DNA of 64,000 bases from an uncultured Bulleidia sp. GTDB taxonomy: Bacteria; Bacillota_I; Bacilli_A; Erysipelotrichales; Erysipelotrichaceae. This document shows, one piece after another, positions 35,029 to 45,478 of the stretch. The notes under the pieces were generated by a model, which made no database searches, had not been told where the DNA came from, and was given only the letters and a program-made list of their open reading frames with translations. The position numbers were made by a program, and so were the translations under genes. The stretch is from NCBI GenBank assembly GCA_934725105.1, contig CAKVBD010000006.1:1-64000 (forward strand). The letters run 5' to 3'. Each line of letters begins with the position of its first letter. The stretch's first letter is position 1.

Positions 35029-35997
35029 TTATCTTCCCTGGCCGCTTGAGCGCATACTGCCATCACTCGTTAATCCATCTTTTTTCAATACTGCTTCTAA
35101 TGTAGAAATATCTGCAGATAAATTAATGAAATCTTCATCTGTCATAGAAGAAATGATTTTGCCCATTGCATCATTGATCAGATGAATTGTACGAATCAAT
35201 TTATTCTTTGTTTCTTCATAAGAAGGATCTGTTTTTGCATACTGCAGATTACGATACTGATTCAAGATATTGATCAAAATTGGTAAATAATACTCATACA
35301 GTTTCTTCAATTTATCTTTAGAGTTTGGAAACTTAGACTCTAATGTCTGTACCTGTTTCAATAAAGAAGCCGTTTCATATAAACCATTGGAAATCTCTTC
35401 ATCTGGAATATCATTATTCAAGCTTGTAATTTCCTCAATAAAATATTGTGCATTCTTTTCCTTCTTTACAGTCTCTTCCTTCTTTGGCTGTGGATTCTCT
35501 ACCACTTCCGCATCAAATACTTCCGCCTGTAAAGGAGAATTTGCCTGAATGGAATATAGATCATTAATGATTGCAGAATAAGATTCTGGATATCTTCTTT
35601 GATACTCATTAAAAGAACAAATATATACATTATTACGATATACATCTAAAGATGACAAAGATGCATACTTTTCTTCTCTTAAACGCAATTCAATCTGATC
35701 CACGACACGAATACTGCTTCTAGATTTAAAGTACTGTCTTAAATATAAATTGATTTTTGCGACTTTGCTGGATTGACTATTACCACTTCTTTGATATCTG
35801 TTTTCTCTTCGATAGGATGAAAACTGATTAAAAGACTGCTCATCAGAACTGTTATTTTTATATGTAGAAACAGAAGCAATCGCAATTCCAACAACGACCG
35901 CGATGATTAAAAACAATGGCAGCATAAAACTCATGCCACCTGAAAAAACAAAAAACAATATTAACCAAACCCACCAGTTTGAATTTCTTCTTCTCAT
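35029..35997 (-). CDS. XpaC-like membrane protein
   Basis: A 322-residue protein with two adjacent N-terminal membrane helices (about residues 8-42), a basic linker, and a helical C-terminal domain (about 205-310). The run KLYEYYLPILINILNQYRNL followed by SADISTLEAVLKKDGLTSDG matches the C-terminal pattern of XpaC (5-bromo-4-chloroindolyl phosphate hydrolysis protein), the common genomic partner of TelA. The name reflects an old screen; no hydrolase motif is visible. An extended -10 TGCTATAAT lies at 36026-36031. It starts the operon with the double-AAA gene. Confidence 0.72.
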   Translation of the reverse strand: MRRRNSNWWVWLILFFVFSGGMSFMLPLFLIIAVVVGIAIASVSTYKNNSSDEQSFNQFSSYRRENRYQRSGNSQSSKVAKINLYLRQYFKSRSSIRVVDQIELRLREEKYASLSSLDVYRNNVYICSFNEYQRRYPESYSAIINDLYSIQANSPLQAEVFDAEVVENPQPKKEETVKKEKNAQYFIEEITSLNNDIPDEEISNGLYETASLLKQVQTLESKFPNSKDKLKKLYEYYLPILINILNQYRNLQYAKTDPSYEETKNKLIRTIHLINDAMGKIISSMTDEDFINLSADISTLEAVLKKDGLTSDGSMRSSGQGR

Positions 35998-36102
35998 ACT
36001 AAAAATACTCCTTTAGTTTGTCACAATTATAGCATATACACCTTTCATTCAATTGTTAATATTATTAACACTTTCAAAACAAATTCATTGTAGAATATAT
36101 CC

Positions 36103-38664
36103 ATGAAAAAAATAATTGCATCAACTGATCAAAAAGATCCTATTTTAAGAAAACTATCCCAACAAAATCATGGTATTGTAACTGACACACAAATCATTTC
36201 TCTTTCTACTTTTCTCAAAGAAGAAAAAGATGATGATCTTGTTTTAAGCATTCAGCTATCCAACAAATTATTACAGGCAAAAGAACATTTCCCTATTTAT
36301 AAGGCAATGTTCCTTTTCCCTGTATTTATTCAAGAAATCTTATCTTTCACAAAGGAATGTATTTTATATTCCATTTCTGTAGATGATCTTCCTGAAACAA
36401 ATGCAAATGAAAAAGAACTCAAAGAAATTCTCAGCATTGCCTTTACTTTAGATTTCGCAGAAAAGAACAATGTAAAAAATGGAATTCCTGCTTCTTCAGA
36501 TTCTATTTCATTACATTATCAATTCATCAAAGATTTCTATCACTATGATATCTATGAAAAGCTTAAGAAAAAATATGACTATGAAGCATACCCATCCAAT
36601 ACCCCAGATGTATCTTTAAAGTATGCGCTAAACGCAAGAAGTGAAGCAGAAGCTATCGCACAGGATATCTGTAGAAAACAGATTCCTTGTAACGTCATTC
36701 TATCCACTGCTACTGCTTTACCGCTATATGAAGCTGTCTTTAGAAGATATAACATTCCATTCTCTTCTCTAAGACAAGCAAAACCATTACACTTGCCATT
36801 GCTTTTTAAAGCATTGATTCTTTTTGGAATTCATAAAGATCGCAAATCATTTTTAGATGCATTGAAATACAATGCATTCTCTCATAGAGTCAGTAACGAT
36901 ACATATGCATTCTTACGTGATACTTTAACAACATACGCCCTTCCAGATCCAATTGATCTAGAAAATACAAACTACGCAAAAGACATTGAAAAGTTCAATG
37001 CTTCCTATGAAAAAGCACAGGCATATTATGCTTTGATTCAGGATGAAATTGATAGTCTTTTGACATATACATCCATTCATGAATTCTTATTTCATGCATT
37101 TGATATTGTACGTAAATCATCTTATCTGAAAGATCCAACAGAATTACAGGCTGGTATTTCAATGCGTCAGACAATCATTGAATGTGAACCATATGTTCAA
37201 ACGGAACAAGATCTTTTATTCCTGGCGCGCTGTTTTGAAACACTGCATTCCGATGAACAGGTTCTACAATCCGATTTCTGCATCATTACAGATCTAACAC
37301 ATCCCGTTGCGCCAAAACAAATCAGCTATGTCTGTTCTGTTTCTGGTGCAAACTATCCATCTGTTCCAAAATGCTGTGGATTGTTTGATGAATCTTATGT
37401 GGAAAAGATTACTAAATATCCATCTCGTTCTACACGTTATCAGCTCTATATGGATCAACTATCGTGGATTGAAAACAGCGCAGAAAAAAATCTCATTTAT
37501 TCTACATACACAAATGACTACCAGGGAAAAGAAATCCAGCTGGCATTTGAAATTGAAAACAAATATCCTGATATGTTAGAGAAATGGGATCTTGTTTCTT
37601 TACCTCCAAACAAAAAGAAAAATCACGCCTTAACAGAAGAAACCGCAAAAGCACTCTTTGCGAAAAACAATTGTATTACAGGTTCTATTTCAACAATTGA
37701 ACGCTATTTTGCATGTCCATATTCCTACTTCATTCAATCTGGCTTAAAAGTCAGAAAACAGGAACAGTCATGTGTTGATGCTAGAACTGTTGGAAATATG
37801 CAGCATGAATTACTGGAAACAAGTGTAAAAGAGTACGGCAAAGACTATTCTAAAATTACGGAGGAACAAATTCGAACATATTTAAAAGATGCATTTGATG
37901 TATTAGATGCATTACATCCAACAGAAACAATCTTCAATCAAATCACAAAAGAAAGAATCGTGCATGGTATTCAACAGGCACTTGTATTCCTGAATGATTT
38001 TGAAAATCATACTTCTTTTAAAATCAAAAGAGTTGAACACAAATTTCATGAACAAGTCACAGAACATGTTGATCTTGTTGGAAAGATTGATCGTATTGAT
38101 CACTATGGTAATGAATTGATTCGTATCCTTGACTATAAATCATCTAGTAAATCCTTAAGTGAAGCACAAATCAAATCCGGTCAACAATTACAGTTAATGA
38201 CATATATGATGATTGCGAAAAAGCTATATAACGTAGAGCCAGCAGGTGCCTATTACTATTCCTTAAAAGACGAAAGTTATTCAGCAGATGCTAAAAAAGT
38301 AGTGAAGAAAGAAATTGAGGAACAAGACTGGAGCGAAGAAGCAGAACTTGTTCGCATGCTCAATGAAAGAAGACTCAGAGGATTTACGTTTACAAAGCGT
38401 CTTACAGAAATGGATGATGATGAAAAACATATCGTTTCTTTAAAAACACAGATGAGTTATGAACTCATTGAAGAGTGTCTAAAAGAAATCTATGAATATT
38501 TCTATGCTCATGTCACAAAAGGAGAAATTGACTTATCTCCAACAGACAATGCTTGTCTATATTGTGACTATAAGCCAATTTGTCGATTCCATGGAGAAAG
38601 AAGAAAACCTGCACCCATTTGTTGTGAAGATATCAGTTTTAAAGTCGGAAAGGAGGAAGCATGA
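36103..38664 (+). CDS. addB: AddB/RexB-like helicase-nuclease subunit
   Basis: An 853-residue subunit of the AddAB double-strand-break resection complex. The C-terminal PD-(D/E)XK nuclease shows VGKIDRIDHYGNEL and RILDYKSSSKSLS (Asp then Asp-x-Lys) near residues 665-690. The iron-sulfur staple cysteines are in FACPYSYF near residue 540 and CLYCDYKPICRF near residue 825. It is shorter than typical AddB (about 1150) and has no N-terminal Walker A motif, as in RexB. TAGAAT (36091-36096) ends 6 bases before the ATG with no ribosome site, so a leaderless mRNA is likely. The stop overlaps addA as ATGA. Confidence 0.92.
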   Translation: MKKIIASTDQKDPILRKLSQQNHGIVTDTQIISLSTFLKEEKDDDLVLSIQLSNKLLQAKEHFPIYKAMFLFPVFIQEILSFTKECILYSISVDDLPETNANEKELKEILSIAFTLDFAEKNNVKNGIPASSDSISLHYQFIKDFYHYDIYEKLKKKYDYEAYPSNTPDVSLKYALNARSEAEAIAQDICRKQIPCNVILSTATALPLYEAVFRRYNIPFSSLRQAKPLHLPLLFKALILFGIHKDRKSFLDALKYNAFSHRVSNDTYAFLRDTLTTYALPDPIDLENTNYAKDIEKFNASYEKAQAYYALIQDEIDSLLTYTSIHEFLFHAFDIVRKSSYLKDPTELQAGISMRQTIIECEPYVQTEQDLLFLARCFETLHSDEQVLQSDFCIITDLTHPVAPKQISYVCSVSGANYPSVPKCCGLFDESYVEKITKYPSRSTRYQLYMDQLSWIENSAEKNLIYSTYTNDYQGKEIQLAFEIENKYPDMLEKWDLVSLPPNKKKNHALTEETAKALFAKNNCITGSISTIERYFACPYSYFIQSGLKVRKQEQSCVDARTVGNMQHELLETSVKEYGKDYSKITEEQIRTYLKDAFDVLDALHPTETIFNQITKERIVHGIQQALVFLNDFENHTSFKIKRVEHKFHEQVTEHVDLVGKIDRIDHYGNELIRILDYKSSSKSLSEAQIKSGQQLQLMTYMMIAKKLYNVEPAGAYYYSLKDESYSADAKKVVKKEIEEQDWSEEAELVRMLNERRLRGFTFTKRLTEMDDDEKHIVSLKTQMSYELIEECLKEIYEYFYAHVTKGEIDLSPTDNACLYCDYKPICRFHGERRKPAPICCEDISFKVGKEEA

Positions 38665-41600
38665 ACTTAGACGCCGAACAAAAACAAGCCGTTGAAGCTT
38701 TAGGAAAAAATATACTTGTATCTGCTTCTGCGGGTGCTGGTAAAACAGGTGTACTTGTACAACGATTAAAGAAAAGAGTCATTCAAGACCGTGTTCGTGT
38801 TTCTCGTATCCTTGCGATGACATTTACTGCAGCTGCAGCTTCTGAAATGAAGAAGCGTCTTGCGAAGGAATTACATACTGCATTTCAGCAGACAACAAGT
38901 GATGAAGAGAAAGCATGGCTTAGTGAACAGTTAGTAGAACTAGAAGCCGCAAATATTACGACCATTGACTCATATTGCTTAACAATCATCAAAAAATATT
39001 ATTCTGTCATTGGATTGGATCCTGCAACAGCACAGAAAGTACTTTCCCAAGGCAGTGTGAATATTTATAAAAAAGGAGCATATCTTAATACATTAGCGAA
39101 ATATATTGAAAATGATCCCGCTTTATCCTATAAAGTCATTTCTTATTTTTCTGCACGTGCAGAAGATTATGATTCTTTATATTCCATTATCAATACAATC
39201 AATACACATGCACAAAGTACCATTGATCCAGATGAATGGTATGCACAGGCAATTTCTTCCTATGCACCTATTACACGCATTTCAGATTTATCCCAGGCAA
39301 CACTTGAAAACTTCTTCTCTCGTCTTTCACTAGATTTGAATTGCCTGTTATCCTATCTTGATCAAATGCGTTTTTACGGTGATGGTGATGAAAAGATTAA
39401 ATTTGAGACATTAGACCAGGAAGAAATCGCAATCCGCAACTGTATCAATGCCATTCAAGATCACAACTATTCTAAGTATTCATATTCTTTAGAAAATCTA
39501 GCACTATGTAAAACAAGTCCTAATACAAAGAATGCTGAATATAGTGCTTCTAGAAAAGCAATGAATGACAAGATCAAAGAATTATTGAAGAATAATTATG
39601 ATTCTAAAATGATGATTCAGGATCATAATGACCTTTCTGATATTACTTCTTATATCGTTTCCTTAGCTAAAGATTCATGGAATGCATTTATTTCATCCAA
39701 GCAGGAAGACGCTGTCATGGATTTCAGCGACATGGAACGCTATGCATATGATATTTTATGTGCAAATAACTACACAGTTGCACATATCTTACAAGACTCC
39801 TTTGATGAAATCATGGTAGATGAATTCCAGGATACATCAGATTTACAGAACGCAATCATTGATATGATTTCCAATGGACACAACGTATTTAGAGTAGGAG
39901 ATGTAAAACAATCCATCTATCGTTTTAGACAGGCAAAACCTTCTCTAATGAGAAATCTTATGCATGATCCAGAAACAATTCAGATTACTTTACGTCATAA
40001 CTTCCGTTCTATGAATTCCATTGTAGAGTTTTCCAATCATTTGTTTTCTAGAATTATGAATGTTGATGGATGTAAAGATTCCTATACAGAATTGGATACC
40101 GTTTCTGTAGGTACTGCGCGTCAGCAGGAAGAAATCGTTCCGGTTGAATTTACGCTCATTAAACAAGAAAAAGATGCTGATGAAGAACTTAGTGGAAAAC
40201 AACAGAAAGCATACTGGATTGCGAAAAAAATCTTATTGATGAAAAAAGAAGCTCCTGCATTATCTTTTAAGGATTTCTGTATTCTTGTACGTTCACACGC
40301 AGATAAAACAGTGATTCGTTCTGCTTTTGATTTCTACAATATCCCATATTTAATTGATGCAAGAGAAGGCTTCTATCAGTCTGAATTATGTCAGACGATC
40401 CTTTCTATGATTCACGCAATCAAAGATCCAAAGGATTCCATTGCTTTGATTTCTGTTTTAACTTCTCACTTCTATGATTTCTCAGATGAAGAACTTGCCT
40501 TGCTTAAAATTAGACATACTTCTATTTATGAAGGCATTGTAGAAGAACATCCAGAAATCATTGAAGAATTGAAAGAACTCAATCGTATTGCGGAAGATAG
40601 AAATATCATTGAATTACTCACACAGATTTCTATTCGTCATGATTTCTATAATCGACTCAACAATGATCAAAAAGCAAACTTCGATTATCTCTTTGATCAA
40701 GCCAGCAATGCAAAAGTCGATACGATTCAAGACTTCTTAGAAACAATGGAAGCAAGTGTAGATGAGAAATCATCTGAAGCTGTATCCAAAGGAAAAGATG
40801 ATGATGTTGTTACCGTTACAACCATTCACCAATCCAAAGGACTGCAGTATAAAAATGTATTCCTATGGAGTACTTCCAAAAATGATTTTAGAGACAAGAG
40901 CAGTGCTGTGATGATTGATGATGAATTAAAGCTAGGCATCAATCATTTAACAATGCCATACCGCTGTAAACGCCCAACGATTCAAAGACTCGCTGTAGAA
41001 TATCATTCCAACCTGGAAGATATTGAAGAATTTATTCGTCTTTTATATGTTGCGATTACACGTGCAGAAAAAAGAATGTTTATTGTTGATGCAACAAAGA
41101 AAGATATTTTGAAACAGCCAGTTGATCTATCTCTATTATCACAGCGTGGTGGTATGACTGCTTTGATTTACAGTGCAATGAAAGATGATCCATACTTCAG
41201 ACTCACAGAAGTGGATGAAATGGATGTTGAAAAAGAAAAGGAAATTCCTAAGACATATGTCCAGGAACTTCCACACTTAACAATACAGCCTGCACTTCTT
41301 TCTTCCTTATATACTCCATCCAGTACGGAATTTAGAGAATTACCTGTTTTAGATGAAACAAGTAAGCTTGCGGGGAGTAAGTACGGTACAAAGATGCATG
41401 AAATCATGGAAGCATTGCCAAATAACCAATGGACAATGCAAGATTTAGAAGCTTATGATTTATCTGCTGCAGATAAACAAAGAATCTTATCTTTTTCACA
41501 ATCAGATATTTATCACCAATGCCTGTCTATGGAAATTCATAAAGAATTCCCATTCTATGTAGAACAAAATGGTGAACGTATTACTGGTACAATGGACTTT

Positions 41601-41789
41601 TTAGCAATGAATGATTCAAATATCATTCTCATTGACTACAAAACAGATAACGCACCAGAAACAGAAATCAAACAAAGATATTCTCCACAGCTAAAAACAT
41701 ATATGAAAGCATTATCTATTATGTATCCAGGCAAAGAAATTAAAGCATATGCATATTCTTTCCATCATGAATCATTTATTCAAATTTAA
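38661..41789 (+). CDS. addA: ATP-dependent helicase/nuclease subunit AddA
   Basis: A 1042-residue UvrD-like helicase-nuclease. It opens LDAEQKQAVEALGKNILVSASAGAGKTGVLVQRL with the Q motif and Walker A, followed by MTFTAAAASEMKKRL, VDEFQDTSDLQ (Walker B), GDVKQSIYRFRQA and VTTIHQSKGLQYKNVF. The C-terminal nuclease has GTKMHEIMEALP, GTMDFLAMN and LIDYKTDNAPE near residues 915-990. It is somewhat shorter than the Bacillus protein (about 1230). With AddB it processes DNA ends for RecA and degrades foreign DNA. GGAGG lies upstream of the ATG within addB. Confidence 0.96.
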   Translation: MNLDAEQKQAVEALGKNILVSASAGAGKTGVLVQRLKKRVIQDRVRVSRILAMTFTAAAASEMKKRLAKELHTAFQQTTSDEEKAWLSEQLVELEAANITTIDSYCLTIIKKYYSVIGLDPATAQKVLSQGSVNIYKKGAYLNTLAKYIENDPALSYKVISYFSARAEDYDSLYSIINTINTHAQSTIDPDEWYAQAISSYAPITRISDLSQATLENFFSRLSLDLNCLLSYLDQMRFYGDGDEKIKFETLDQEEIAIRNCINAIQDHNYSKYSYSLENLALCKTSPNTKNAEYSASRKAMNDKIKELLKNNYDSKMMIQDHNDLSDITSYIVSLAKDSWNAFISSKQEDAVMDFSDMERYAYDILCANNYTVAHILQDSFDEIMVDEFQDTSDLQNAIIDMISNGHNVFRVGDVKQSIYRFRQAKPSLMRNLMHDPETIQITLRHNFRSMNSIVEFSNHLFSRIMNVDGCKDSYTELDTVSVGTARQQEEIVPVEFTLIKQEKDADEELSGKQQKAYWIAKKILLMKKEAPALSFKDFCILVRSHADKTVIRSAFDFYNIPYLIDAREGFYQSELCQTILSMIHAIKDPKDSIALISVLTSHFYDFSDEELALLKIRHTSIYEGIVEEHPEIIEELKELNRIAEDRNIIELLTQISIRHDFYNRLNNDQKANFDYLFDQASNAKVDTIQDFLETMEASVDEKSSEAVSKGKDDDVVTVTTIHQSKGLQYKNVFLWSTSKNDFRDKSSAVMIDDELKLGINHLTMPYRCKRPTIQRLAVEYHSNLEDIEEFIRLLYVAITRAEKRMFIVDATKKDILKQPVDLSLLSQRGGMTALIYSAMKDDPYFRLTEVDEMDVEKEKEIPKTYVQELPHLTIQPALLSSLYTPSSTEFRELPVLDETSKLAGSKYGTKMHEIMEALPNNQWTMQDLEAYDLSAADKQRILSFSQSDIYHQCLSMEIHKEFPFYVEQNGERITGTMDFLAMNDSNIILIDYKTDNAPETEIKQRYSPQLKTYMKALSIMYPGKEIKAYAYSFHHESFIQI

Positions 41790-41820
41790 AGGTATCTCAA
41801 ATGAGATACCTTTGTTTTAT
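41788..41820. terminator. Bidirectional terminator between addA and the ABC exporter genes
   Basis: AAAGGTATCTCA pairs with TGAGATACCTTT with almost no loop, giving a 12-bp stem with T-rich flanks, between convergent genes. Confidence 0.85.
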
Positions 41821-43637
41821 GCAATTTCGCTCACAGTATTTGTAACCATTTCTTCATACTGACGTGTATAAAGATCATAGTAATAGCCATGTGCATGCAT
41901 CAGTTCTGCATGTTTGCCTCTTTCAATGATCTTGCCATCTTTTACAACTAAGATAACATCAGCATCAACAATCGTTGATAAACGATGTGCAATCACAAAT
42001 GATGTTCTACCTTTGATGACTGTAAAGATTGCATCCTGAATTGCTTTCTCTGTCAATGTATCAATAGAAGCAGTAGCTTCATCTAATACTAAAATCTTAG
42101 GATCCGCTAGAATTGCTCTTGCGAATGAAATCAATTGCTTTTCACCCGTAGATAACATATCTCCACCTTCACCGACTTCTGAATCCAGTCCTTTATCCAT
42201 TTTATCAATGACAAATTCCGCATTTACAAGTTTTAATGCCTTCCAGATTTCTTCATCCGTAGCATCTGGCTTACCATATCTCAGGTTATCTCTAACAGTA
42301 CCAGAGAATAGATGAGGTGTCTGTAATACATAGCCAATATTTGAGTGCAGCCATAGCTGCGATCTATCTCTTGCATCTTTTCCATCAATCAATACCTGAC
42401 CATACGTTGGTTCAAAGAAACGACATACAAGATTTACAAGTGTCGATTTACCAGCACCTGTTTCTCCAACAATCGCAACGTTTGTACCCTGTGGAACTTT
42501 CAAGTCAAAATGCTCCAGTACCATTTCATTTCCATCAGGATATTTGAAAGATACATCTTTAAACTCTACATCACCATGTAAAGCTTCCCAGTTTTCTTTC
42601 TTAGGATGAAATGTATCCCCATACTTTTCAATCACCTCTGTACGATCCGCTACATCTGACTGTGTTTCAAGCAATGTTGTAAAACGTTCAATATTAACTT
42701 GAATTGCGATCAATCTTGCGATACCGCCAACAATACTCTGGATTGGTTCTAACATATTCAATGCATATGTCATAAATACAGAAAGTGTACCAATCATAAT
42801 GATACCTTCCTGATTGATCATTCCACCTTTCCAAAGAATAATTGCTAATGTAATAGAAGATAACATTGTTACTAATGAAGAGAACAATGCGGAATATCTA
42901 CCCGCAAGAACAGATGTCTTTTCCATATCATCAGAATCAACATCAAAATCATGATTGATCTTATTTTCAACAACCAGTGTTTTGATGGATTTCGCACCAG
43001 TAATTCCTTCATTGAAGTTTGAAGTGATCTTTGAGTTGATTTCACGAATCTTACGATTCAATGCAACCAGTTTCTTCTGAAAGAAAATAATCAAGACAAC
43101 TGCGAATGGAATGATCAACATAATATACATTGCTAAATGAATATTAATGAGTGCCATATTAATCAATACAAATAACAAGTATGAACCCTGCCATACCATA
43201 TCCATCATATCCCATGATACTAACTGTCCAATTCTACCAGTATCACTCATGACTCTAGCATGAACATAACCAACATTGTTCTGATTAAAATAAGAGAATG
43301 ACAATTCCTGCAGATGATTAAATGAAGCATTTCTTAAATCACGGTTCACACTCATTTCAATCTTTCCAGCCCATGTTGTACTAACAAAATTCAAGATGAC
43401 GAATATAATCAAAATGACAATATATGCAATGATAAATGGAACAATTGTATCTGTTGTTTTCAATGCGATGAAATGATTCAATGCATATTGATTAAACAAA
43501 GGATAAATAGAATCAATGAGTGAAGAAAGAGCACCCATAATGATCATACTGATCATGATTTTCTTGTATGGTTTTACAAATGGCAGTAACTTTGGAATAC
43601 CAAAATATTTGAGTTTTACATTCTTATTTTCGCTCAT
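41817..43637 (-). CDS. ABC exporter half-transporter (consensus Walker B subunit)
   Basis: A 606-residue half-transporter with six membrane helices (residues about 20-310) and an ATPase domain. Walker A is GETGAGKSTLV near residue 395, Walker B ILVLDEATASID retains the catalytic Glu, and the signature loop is LSTGEKQL, a departure from LSGGQ. It pairs with the next upstream gene, with a 4-bp overlap and GGAGG, to form a heterodimeric exporter of the LmrCD/BmrCD/TM287-288 type. The deviant signature here and the missing Glu in the partner make up one degenerate ATP site, as in those systems. The substrate is probably a drug or lipid. Confidence 0.93.
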   Translation of the reverse strand: MSENKNVKLKYFGIPKLLPFVKPYKKIMISMIIMGALSSLIDSIYPLFNQYALNHFIALKTTDTIVPFIIAYIVILIIFVILNFVSTTWAGKIEMSVNRDLRNASFNHLQELSFSYFNQNNVGYVHARVMSDTGRIGQLVSWDMMDMVWQGSYLLFVLINMALINIHLAMYIMLIIPFAVVLIIFFQKKLVALNRKIREINSKITSNFNEGITGAKSIKTLVVENKINHDFDVDSDDMEKTSVLAGRYSALFSSLVTMLSSITLAIILWKGGMINQEGIIMIGTLSVFMTYALNMLEPIQSIVGGIARLIAIQVNIERFTTLLETQSDVADRTEVIEKYGDTFHPKKENWEALHGDVEFKDVSFKYPDGNEMVLEHFDLKVPQGTNVAIVGETGAGKSTLVNLVCRFFEPTYGQVLIDGKDARDRSQLWLHSNIGYVLQTPHLFSGTVRDNLRYGKPDATDEEIWKALKLVNAEFVIDKMDKGLDSEVGEGGDMLSTGEKQLISFARAILADPKILVLDEATASIDTLTEKAIQDAIFTVIKGRTSFVIAHRLSTIVDADVILVVKDGKIIERGKHAELMHAHGYYYDLYTRQYEEMVTNTVSEIA

Positions 43638-45454
43638 TTGGATACCTCCGCAGCACTTCTGCTTTGTAATTCATAGATTTGTTGATAGATTCCACCATTG
43701 TGAATCAATTCCTCATGTTTCCCCATTTCAACGATCTTTCCATGATCCATTACGACAATGAGATCTGCATTCATCAATGTTGTAATTCTCTGTGCAATTA
43801 AAATCACTGTAGAGTCTCCAACGTTCTCTTTCAATGCATGACGAATCTTCGCATCCGTTTCCGCATCAACTGCACTCAAAGAATCATCAAATACCATCAC
43901 AGGCGGTTTCGAAATCAACATCTGTGCAATCGCAGTTCTTTGCTTCTGACCACCAGAAAGTGTGACGCCTCTTTCCCCAACATACGTATCATAGCCTTCT
44001 TTAAAGTGTTCAATGGCATGATCCAGGGAAGCAATCTTCGCTGCTCGCTTCACTTCATCTCGATCCATTTCAGGTAAAGCAATCGCAATATTTTCTTCCA
44101 GTGTTCTAGAGAACAGATACGGTTCCTGTAAAACCATACCAATATTTGTTCTCAGACAGCTCAATTTTATATCTCTAACATCAACCCCACCAATTGTGAT
44201 GGAACCATTCTCTTTTGGCAGTTCATACAGACGATCTAATAAATACATCAATGTACTCTTGCCAGAACCCGTTCCACCAAGAATACCAACTGTTGTTCCC
44301 GCTTTAATTGTAAAGTTGATGTCATCCAGGATTTCTGCACTTCCATTTTCATACTGGAAAGATACATGATTAAATGCAATATCCTGATGCAGATCGACAT
44401 CCTTTGCATCTTCAACATCTCTTTCTTCTTTACTGTTCATGATATACATCAAACGTTCAATGGAAATGCCAGCTTTCGCTAAATTTGCGATGACTCTACC
44501 AATATTACGAATTGGCCACATTAACATTGTTGTATAGGAGTTAAACGCAATAAAATCACCAGCACTCATTTCTCCATTGACGCACAATACAGTTCCAACA
44601 CACAGAACACTAAAGATCTGCAGATAAGAAAATAAATCAGAACTACTCCAGAACGCTGCTAACAATCGCATTAAATGCACCCACATATTTGTATAGTGTT
44701 CATTCTGTGCTTCAAATCTTTCTCTTTCATAGGATTCTCTGCCAAATGCACGAACAACTCTAACACCTGTTAAATTCTCCTGTGCAATGGAAGATAATTT
44801 TCCTTCTTCAATGTCTACTTTCTCAAAGGATTTTCCAATACCTTTATGAAAGAACAAAGAATATCCAATAATAATTGGAATAAAGATTGCGGAAACAAGT
44901 GTCAGTTTCACATTGATCGTAAACATGAAATACATCGCAAATGTAATCAAAATCACAATTCGAAATAAGAAGATTAACTGTTCAGATAAGAAGATTTTGA
45001 TCTGTTCCACATCTGACGTACATCTTTGAATAATATCTCCTGTCTGATTTTCAGAATGCCAGACAAATGGTAAATGCAAGATGTGATTAAACAATTCATT
45101 TCGCATTGTATGCACTAACTTCTCTGCACCTTTTGCGTTCAAAAGATTCAAGAAGAAACGGAATAATGCACCTAATGATGCAATACACACAACAAGCATT
45201 GCCATAAACCACAAGTTAGATTGAATCCATTCTGTTCCGCCAACAGAAATCAACATCTGATTTAGTATGCCAGGCAGTTCTGTCACTTTATCTCCAAGAA
45301 CACTGTCGACTGTAAATCCAATGATTCTTGGATTGATCATATCCATAAAAGACACAAGACATCCTGAAATAATCGCAAGAATAAAATACTTCTTGCTTCC
45401 ATTCAAGAAAAACAGCACCATCTGTGTCTTTGTTTCAAATCGCTTCCTTTCCAT
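43634..45454 (-). CDS. ABC exporter half-transporter (degenerate Walker B subunit)
   Basis: A 606-residue half-transporter with six helices and an ATPase domain. Walker A GGTGSGKSTLM and signature LSGGQKQRTAI are standard, but Walker B reads VMVFDDSLSAVDAETD, with Asp where the catalytic Glu should be. This is the classic asymmetric subunit of heterodimeric exporters. GAGGGG stands before the ATG. It lies 24 bp after the M16 protease gene and is probably in one transcript with it and the MFS gene. Confidence 0.93.
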   Translation of the reverse strand: MERKRFETKTQMVLFFLNGSKKYFILAIISGCLVSFMDMINPRIIGFTVDSVLGDKVTELPGILNQMLISVGGTEWIQSNLWFMAMLVVCIASLGALFRFFLNLLNAKGAEKLVHTMRNELFNHILHLPFVWHSENQTGDIIQRCTSDVEQIKIFLSEQLIFLFRIVILITFAMYFMFTINVKLTLVSAIFIPIIIGYSLFFHKGIGKSFEKVDIEEGKLSSIAQENLTGVRVVRAFGRESYERERFEAQNEHYTNMWVHLMRLLAAFWSSSDLFSYLQIFSVLCVGTVLCVNGEMSAGDFIAFNSYTTMLMWPIRNIGRVIANLAKAGISIERLMYIMNSKEERDVEDAKDVDLHQDIAFNHVSFQYENGSAEILDDINFTIKAGTTVGILGGTGSGKSTLMYLLDRLYELPKENGSITIGGVDVRDIKLSCLRTNIGMVLQEPYLFSRTLEENIAIALPEMDRDEVKRAAKIASLDHAIEHFKEGYDTYVGERGVTLSGGQKQRTAIAQMLISKPPVMVFDDSLSAVDAETDAKIRHALKENVGDSTVILIAQRITTLMNADLIVVMDHGKIVEMGKHEELIHNGGIYQQIYELQSRSAAEVSK

Positions 45455-45478
45455 TCAATTCCCCTCTTTCTAGAAGGA

